39,357 bases of DNA from contig DYKH01000044.1 in NCBI GenBank assembly GCA_020722685.1, positions 1 to 39,357 on the forward strand. Direction: 5' to 3'. The translations under genes and the position numbers were made by a program. The notes beneath the pieces were generated by a model. It ran no database searches. It was not told the DNA's origin and saw only the letters and a program-made list of their open reading frames with translations. The stretch comes from Caldithrix sp. GTDB lineage: Bacteria; KSB1; UBA2214; DYKH01. This document shows, one piece after another, positions 34,336 through 39,357 of this stretch (its first letter is position 1; each line of letters begins with the position of its first letter).

Positions 34336-35763
34336 ATGTTGGAACGGGCAGCAAAGACGAATACGGATGACAGGCAAGGTGGCACCCCCAACGGCGATAA
34401 TTTATTAGACGTCTTCAAAGATCTTGACCACGACATAGACAGCATGGGTGTTGAGCTCTCAGCGCAAGAGGAGGACAAGAAATTCGGGGATTGGGCATTT
34501 GTGACGGAGCTGTTGGAAACGTTTCGCTTGATGAACAGCTCTCTGAATCTCAAATCCGTGCTCGAACACGTCATTGACTCCGCCATTTCGGTTATCCAAG
34601 CTGAACGCGGATTGTTGGCCCTGCACAATTCAAAAAGTCAGTTGGAGTTCAAGATTCTTCGGGACTCGGCTCGAAACACATTAGTTGAAAGCGATTTCAA
34701 GGTAAGTTGGAGTTTTCTGCATCAGGCAATCGAGACCAAAGAAATCGCTTATGTGGAGGATGCTTTAGCCGATCAAAACTACCTGCCCAGCATGAGCGTG
34801 CAACAGTTACAGTTGCGAAGCATCGTCTGCTGTCCGATGCTCATCAAAGGCGAATTGGTTGGAGTCATTTACGCCGACAGCTCCAAGCCTCTCATTGGCC
34901 GATCCAAGATCAAGAAACAGCTCTTTCAGCTTTTTGCCGATCAGGCTGCGGTGGCGATTCGCAACGCCCAATTGTATCAGAAAGTCAAGAGCTCTTACGA
35001 ACAGTTGGAAAAGGCCCATGATCATTTGATCTATACAGAAAAGATGGCATCCCGGGGCAAAATGGCCGCACGAATCGGCCATGAATTGAACAACCTCCTT
35101 TCGGGCATCTACGGCAACTTGGAGTTGGCGACCAATTTCCTTCGCGATCGAGAATCTCCTGCCAAAATCGAAGAACGGCTGCGTCGTGTAACCACCATGA
35201 TTGAAACCATGACGCGGTTCTCTCAAGGACTCATGGCTAATTCACACATGGACACCAAGCTGGTTCGCACCAACTTGAACGCCTTAGCGGACGAATTTCT
35301 CGAATTCATAGAACCGGTTTATAAAAAGACCGGAGCGACCTTTAGCAAGGAGTACGACTCTGAGCTGCCCGAAGTGAATGTCGACCGGGGGCAAATCCAG
35401 CAAGTGCTCTATAACCTGGTCACCAACGCTATCCAGATCAGAGCTGATACACACATTACCATCAAGACTCGTTATTGTCCGGAAGAGGGGCGGGTGAAAA
35501 TAAGCGTCAGCGACACCGGGCCGGGCATCGAGAAGGAAAAGCTGAAACAGATTTTTGTGCCGCTGTTTACTGACAAAGCCGAGGGGCATGGCTTTGGCCT
35601 CAGTATTTGCAAGGAAATCGCCAAAAAACATGGCGGTTCCATAACGGTTGAGAGCGAGTTGGGGCAGGGATCAGAATTCACCGTTAGTTTGCCGGAGATC
35701 AAAAGAGCGCAGGGAGAGCATCTGGTGATAAAGGGAGGTGCTTTGGTCAACGAAAGCAATTAG
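34336..35763 (+). CDS. Soluble GAF-domain histidine kinase
   Basis: 475 aa without transmembrane helices. AGGAGGAAGGG lies just upstream. Residues about 55-220 form a GAF domain (MNSSLNLKSVLEHVIDSA, VIQAERGLLAL, CCPMLIKGELVGVIYAD). A short coiled linker leads to the H-box MAARIGHELNNLLSG with phospho-acceptor H249. The ATPase part has the N-box VLYNLVTNAIQ, G1 DTGPGIE and G2 GHGFGLSICKEI, all intact. It lacks a receiver, so it needs a separate regulator; the NtrC-type protein at 24709 is the only one in the window. It closes the plus-strand signalling group and is followed by a terminator at 35897-35927. Confidence 0.93.
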   Translation: MLERAAKTNTDDRQGGTPNGDNLLDVFKDLDHDIDSMGVELSAQEEDKKFGDWAFVTELLETFRLMNSSLNLKSVLEHVIDSAISVIQAERGLLALHNSKSQLEFKILRDSARNTLVESDFKVSWSFLHQAIETKEIAYVEDALADQNYLPSMSVQQLQLRSIVCCPMLIKGELVGVIYADSSKPLIGRSKIKKQLFQLFADQAAVAIRNAQLYQKVKSSYEQLEKAHDHLIYTEKMASRGKMAARIGHELNNLLSGIYGNLELATNFLRDRESPAKIEERLRRVTTMIETMTRFSQGLMANSHMDTKLVRTNLNALADEFLEFIEPVYKKTGATFSKEYDSELPEVNVDRGQIQQVLYNLVTNAIQIRADTHITIKTRYCPEEGRVKISVSDTGPGIEKEKLKQIFVPLFTDKAEGHGFGLSICKEIAKKHGGSITVESELGQGSEFTVSLPEIKRAQGEHLVIKGGALVNESN

Positions 35764-35794
35764 AGGCAAATCGAAAAAAAGGGGCGAAGTCATG

Positions 35795-35859
35795 GCTCAC
35801 TTACAGGGCGCAAGTGAGGCAATCTCCTTTTCAAACTTGGTTTGGGAAGGAGATAGTCC
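35795..35859 (+). repeat. Double-hairpin repeat element, copy 2
   Basis: It begins 31 bp after the histidine kinase stop. Stem 1 pairs 35796-35802 with 35812-35818. Stem 2 pairs 35822-35836 with 35840-35854 over 15 positions with two G-U pairs on the plus strand. The first 29 bases equal copy 1 at 6951. Confidence 0.65.
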
Positions 35860-35896
35860 TTACCCGTGAGGGAGGCTTTACCGGGCGAATTCACTT

Positions 35897-35927
35897 GGCA
35901 GATTGCTTTATCAAATCTGCCTTTTTT
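35897..35927 (+). terminator. Intrinsic terminator of the histidine kinase transcript
   Basis: GGCAGATT (35897-35904) pairs perfectly with AATCTGCC (35914-35921) around a 9-nt loop, followed at once by six T. It works only on the plus strand and ends before the converging gene at 35946. Confidence 0.85.
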
Positions 35928-35945
35928 ATTTCGAACACTGGAAAG

Positions 35946-38906
35946 TCAGGAGCGGAAGGGCTTGAAGGAGACAAACCATTCCCAGGAATCTTGGTAACGA
36001 TTCCATGCTTTGGCGCAGCCGAAGGAAATGGTGGACTCTATATTGAACCAATGCTTCAGATGAAGGTTAACTTGGGTACCGACGTCCAGCCAGAGGCCTC
36101 GCCAATTGCGCTCGATAGCCAAGCTTTGGCTAAACAGAGTTGCATCCACGTGGGTGAGACAGTGATGGCCGAGATAGGCGTTTCCAAACCGAAGGGGAGG
36201 GAGTTTGTTCTCGATGCTGATCTTGGCAAAACGATCCGTTACCAAATTGTAGATTTGCACGCCCGGGAAGCGGAACACCTTGCGGTATTGCTCGACCGGC
36301 TCGTTTTCGAAAAAACGATTGCCAAAGCCGCCAAAATAGAATTTCCCCTGCGCCAGATGCTTTTCAGTGTACCTGGCCCCCGCAGCAAGACTCAGCATGA
36401 ATACGTTGTGCGGCCAACCCCAAGTGGAGTATCGCTCCCATTCCAAGTGAAGCCCGCCAACGTGTTGGAATTGCTTTGGATTGACGTGAAAGGTCATCAA
36501 CGTAGCCGTCCATTTGGTTCCTTCCTCATTGTCCACACTGCCTATGGATCGGCGGAGATCCGCCGACTCCAAAACACTCTGGTAGACAATAAAGTCCGGC
36601 CTGGTAAGCTTGGTCATGTTATCGTTGATGGTCTGGGCGTCGAGATAGACTGCCACTTCGTTGACGTGCTTGATCTTGTGCGGAAGGTCATACTTCCAAT
36701 AGTGGGTGTTGTTCGCCAGAATTTTCTTTTGCATCGTGGTTCGCTTGCGCGAATTGACAAGGTCGTAAAAGTTAGAAGCGTTATTCTGGTACCGGAGCGT
36801 CCAGGCTTTTTTGTATTCGTATTTGACATCCAGATGCACTCGCGGCATCAGCCGGTTGCTTGGCCAGGGTGAATAGGCCAGCTCGAATTTGAGATCATGA
36901 ACCAGAAGCGGATCGGAAAACTGACCGTAATAGCCAAGAGCGATCTGATCCATGAAAGACGTCACGACCGGGATAAGAGCATTGGTTCGCAAATGAGCAA
37001 AGCTACGATAGGTTTTCTCTGGGCTAGGTTGGTGGACGTATTCTGCCTCCGGCCTCGTTGTCGGCACCGCCCATTGAGCAAGCTGCGGCTCTTTCGCGAT
37101 TAACTGCTGTCCCAAGTAGGCGATCGCCGGAAGACGCTCGGCCTGGTTGTTTTCGATGAGGACCGGTGTAAAACCGTCGCTGGAAAATTCAAAAGCAAAG
37201 AGCGAGTCCGTGTTGATGCAGATAGGCCGGAACAGGCCGCGGGGAGTGTGGCTGATGGCGCAAATCTGCCTAGTGCTCAAATCGCACCGGTAGATATTGG
37301 AAACTCCATTGACGTACGCATTCCAGAACAACACCCTTTCATCCGGGCCCCATGAAGGGTGCTCCGGTGAGCCGCTATCGGCGATAATTTCATAGATCAA
37401 CTCACCATTCTGTTTGAGTTTGCGCAAATCCACGACAATAATTTTCTGTTCGCCAGAGGATTGGTGCAGCGTTGCTGCGAGCCACCTTCCCGACGGACTG
37501 ATGGACAAATGCTGCAAAGAATTATCGTATGCGAACTCCGTGATGGGCACGAAACCGGTGTATGGAAAGCGGGAATAAACCAGAGTCGCTTTGCCGGCGG
37601 CGTGGCGAATTCCCCACAGTTCTCTGGTTGACGAGCAGGCGGTCAAGTCTCCTAACCGGATGTCCTCGAACAGGCACTTTTTAATTTTCGTCGCCGGGTC
37701 CAGCAGCCAGAGATCGCGATGCAAATAGTTGTTGTTGGTGGTGTAGAAAACCAAGCCGGCGTCTGGATCGATGGTGACCGCCGCCACCTGTACCATACGC
37801 GGCGTGGGAAGAGTGGCGACCTCGCTGACCTTCTTCGTCCTCAAGTCGATCTCGACAATTGTGGCCAAGCTGTGGGCATTGTGGCTGCCAAACAGAATTC
37901 GCTCGCCAGTGGAATTGAGCATCGGCTGAGTGACCCAACCGTAAGCTTTGTCGGAAAGGGGGTTGACGGCTGTGTAAGGAAATGTCGCCAGTTTGGCTAG
38001 ATTCGCTTTTTGAAATTGGGTTTCCGACTCAGCAAAGTCCCACCAGGCCGAGTCTAAGCTCACCCCAAAGGTATGCCGAAACTTTTCGTCGTACCAGTCA
38101 AGGCCGGCGTCCGGGCGGCTTTTGAACCAATCGATGAATGCCTGCGAGCCATACTTGTATGCCAAATGGGCGGAAAAGCGGGCTCCGTATAGATAATATT
38201 GCATCTGCAAAAGATAGGAGGTCGCCGCAACCTTTGCGTCCAACTCGTTCAGAGAAGGAAAAGGCCTGTCCTCATAAACCATCGAGCGGAAGAACATCTC
38301 GTCGAAATTGCCCTGTAATCTGCCAAAGCCGTGATTCAGCCATGTCTCCATGAACATGGCAATGCTTTCCTGATGCCAGTCAGGACTGAAGCGGTCGAAA
38401 TTGGTCAACAGGCTAAAGAAAACAGAGAGCGGCTGCTCGCGTTCGGGAGCGACTTTGGAAAACAGGCTGCGGCTGAACGAGTCGCCTGCGTAAACGCCAT
38501 CGCTGATGATAACGTGAACAAGCTCGTGGGACAGCAGCCATTGAATCCGGTCGTCGAATGGAATATTCTCATAATCCAGCTCAAATGGAGCAATATCCAA
38601 GCGAATGAAATTATGCGGCACGCTGGTTGTCCCTGCAGCGCCGAAATCGTGATAGTCGTTGGTGCTGATGATGATTTTTTCCGTGGGGCGATAGTTGAAG
38701 ATCGGCATCAGAGTGCTAAGGGCGCTCTCTGCGCATTTCAGAATGTGAGGGACCAAATATTCGTGGGACTTCCAGTAGAGAACGGTAAAATGCTCACTAT
38801 CGCGCTCCAGCCGAGTAGAATTGGCTTGCGCATCAAGGCACATCGATGAGAAAAGGGGGATGACGGCTAACAGGATCAAAATGGATTGACGAGGGGAAAG
38901 CTTCAT
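35946..38906 (-). CDS. Exported gluzincin-type metallopeptidase with propeller and outer-membrane beta-barrel
   Basis: 986 aa from ATG 38906 (MKLSPRQSILILLAVIPLF), the start that exposes the signal peptide; the open frame extends 49 codons further up without protein-like character. Residues 30-330 hold a peptidase MA-like domain with HELVH (H127, E128, H131) and a downstream Glu in WHQESIAMFME (E180) as third zinc ligand. Residues about 370-650 form TolB/PD40-like propeller blades (GWVTQPMLNSTGERILFGS, HLSISPSGRWLAATL, HPSWGPDERVLFWNA). The last 280 residues alternate as beta strands of a surface-antigen-type barrel, ending WEWFVSFKPF. The product should sit in the outer membrane with its protease domain and propeller in the periplasm or outside. 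It converges with the histidine kinase operon. Substrate is unknown. Confidence 0.88.
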   Translation of the reverse strand: MKLSPRQSILILLAVIPLFSSMCLDAQANSTRLERDSEHFTVLYWKSHEYLVPHILKCAESALSTLMPIFNYRPTEKIIISTNDYHDFGAAGTTSVPHNFIRLDIAPFELDYENIPFDDRIQWLLSHELVHVIISDGVYAGDSFSRSLFSKVAPEREQPLSVFFSLLTNFDRFSPDWHQESIAMFMETWLNHGFGRLQGNFDEMFFRSMVYEDRPFPSLNELDAKVAATSYLLQMQYYLYGARFSAHLAYKYGSQAFIDWFKSRPDAGLDWYDEKFRHTFGVSLDSAWWDFAESETQFQKANLAKLATFPYTAVNPLSDKAYGWVTQPMLNSTGERILFGSHNAHSLATIVEIDLRTKKVSEVATLPTPRMVQVAAVTIDPDAGLVFYTTNNNYLHRDLWLLDPATKIKKCLFEDIRLGDLTACSSTRELWGIRHAAGKATLVYSRFPYTGFVPITEFAYDNSLQHLSISPSGRWLAATLHQSSGEQKIIVVDLRKLKQNGELIYEIIADSGSPEHPSWGPDERVLFWNAYVNGVSNIYRCDLSTRQICAISHTPRGLFRPICINTDSLFAFEFSSDGFTPVLIENNQAERLPAIAYLGQQLIAKEPQLAQWAVPTTRPEAEYVHQPSPEKTYRSFAHLRTNALIPVVTSFMDQIALGYYGQFSDPLLVHDLKFELAYSPWPSNRLMPRVHLDVKYEYKKAWTLRYQNNASNFYDLVNSRKRTTMQKKILANNTHYWKYDLPHKIKHVNEVAVYLDAQTINDNMTKLTRPDFIVYQSVLESADLRRSIGSVDNEEGTKWTATLMTFHVNPKQFQHVGGLHLEWERYSTWGWPHNVFMLSLAAGARYTEKHLAQGKFYFGGFGNRFFENEPVEQYRKVFRFPGVQIYNLVTDRFAKISIENKLPPLRFGNAYLGHHCLTHVDATLFSQSLAIERNWRGLWLDVGTQVNLHLKHWFNIESTISFGCAKAWNRYQDSWEWFVSFKPFRS

Positions 38907-39357
38907 TACAATTCCGCTTGGCTTCCTTGATGTCCGATCACTACCAGACAAGCTGTAACTGACTCGATTTGTTACTACGGTCTTGCGTGGACTGCAATGT
39001 GGTGATAAAGAAGGGATCCCTTGCGGGATCCCTTTGTCAACCTCCACACCCACGCGTCTGTCGTGGACTGGTGAAATAGCGATTAGATCAGTTTTTTGTG
39101 GCCAAATGATCTACTCTTTCACCTCTCAGAAGAGCATTCCTCCAATCACCTAACAGGTTGCTGAAAGATATTTCAGTCTGAATGAAGGAAATTTCATCGC
39201 TGAGTGCTGCAGGCGCGGTGCCTTTACCTTAGAGGCTAATTACATGATCTAAGGCTAAACAGCCGCACTGCAAGGTCCTAATTCACGCAACTACCTTAGT
39301 CCTTCGAGAAGGCATAGATGCTGCCCAATTCATGTAACTGAACGGCATTGTCTTTCG
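38907..39357. other. Right-end intergenic stretch
   Basis: Apart from the hairpin at 39011-39034 I see no gene, promoter or repeat that I can defend. A coding region entering from the right cannot be excluded in the last 200 bases. Confidence 0.4.
39011..39034 (-). terminator. Strong hairpin, possible terminator for a gene to the right
   Basis: AAGGGATCCC and GGGATCCCTT form a perfect 10-bp stem around TTGC. On the minus strand it is followed by CTTTATC, a modest T-rich tail. It stands 105 bp upstream of the metallopeptidase start. Confidence 0.4.

Overview
The window most likely comes from an uncultivated bacterium of the Fibrobacteres-Chlorobi-Bacteroidetes supergroup or a nearby candidate phylum (KSB1, Calditrichota or Zixibacteria type). 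The clues are a type IX secretion (T9SS) C-terminal sorting domain, exported cohesin and dockerin proteins, FG-GAP/ASPIC surface proteins, large TPR signalling proteins and strong AAAGGAGG ribosome binding sites. The phylum is inferred from gene style; no rRNA or tRNA gene was found.

Region 1 (1-7.3 kb) is a minus-strand set of four exported proteins. In transcription order they are an FG-GAP/ASPIC protein ending in a dockerin, a subtilase with two PKD domains and a dockerin, a cohesin protein with a T9SS sorting domain, and a cohesin protein with Ig-like repeats that runs off the left edge. Its leader holds a near-consensus promoter (TTGACA-N17-TATATT), a palindrome over the -10 box, and an intrinsic terminator about 120 nt downstream, so it may be an attenuator or a small RNA gene. 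A divergent promoter faces a glycoside-hydrolase pseudogene at 7346-9318 that carries two in-frame stops and one frameshift.

Region 2 (9.8-16.9 kb) holds a degenerate receiver-DUF3052 protein, a VWA/VOC/MoxR-ATPase trio, several small membrane proteins, an F420-type NADP oxidoreductase and a phage-type ASCH-like protein. Region 3 (17.2-21.4 kb) holds a Tat-exported sulfatase, a glycerophosphodiester phosphodiesterase and an MsbA-like ABC exporter, closely spaced on the plus strand.

Region 4 (21.4-24.7 kb) is decayed. It has hexanucleotide microsatellites at both ends, a CATAGCGCATAG-type inverted repeat, a DUF4143 ATPase remnant, an uncharacterised hydrolase-like gene and a DUF1638 gene split by an amber codon.

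Region 5 (24.7-35.8 kb) looks like a signalling island, all on the plus strand. It comprises an NtrC-type regulator, an orphan Opp-type ABC ATPase overlapping a 1255-aa Ser/Thr kinase-STAND-TPR protein, a lipoprotein, a TPR protein and a GAF histidine kinase, closed by a clear intrinsic terminator. The STAND domain has lost its Walker A lysine and Walker B aspartates. Region 6 is a minus-strand gluzincin metallopeptidase fused to a propeller and a beta-barrel.

Two dispersed repeat families cross these regions. One is a 124-bp palindromic MITE in three copies, two of them with visible target-site duplications. The other is a 64-bp double-hairpin element in two copies whose stems differ in sequence but keep pairing through G-U wobbles on the plus strand.
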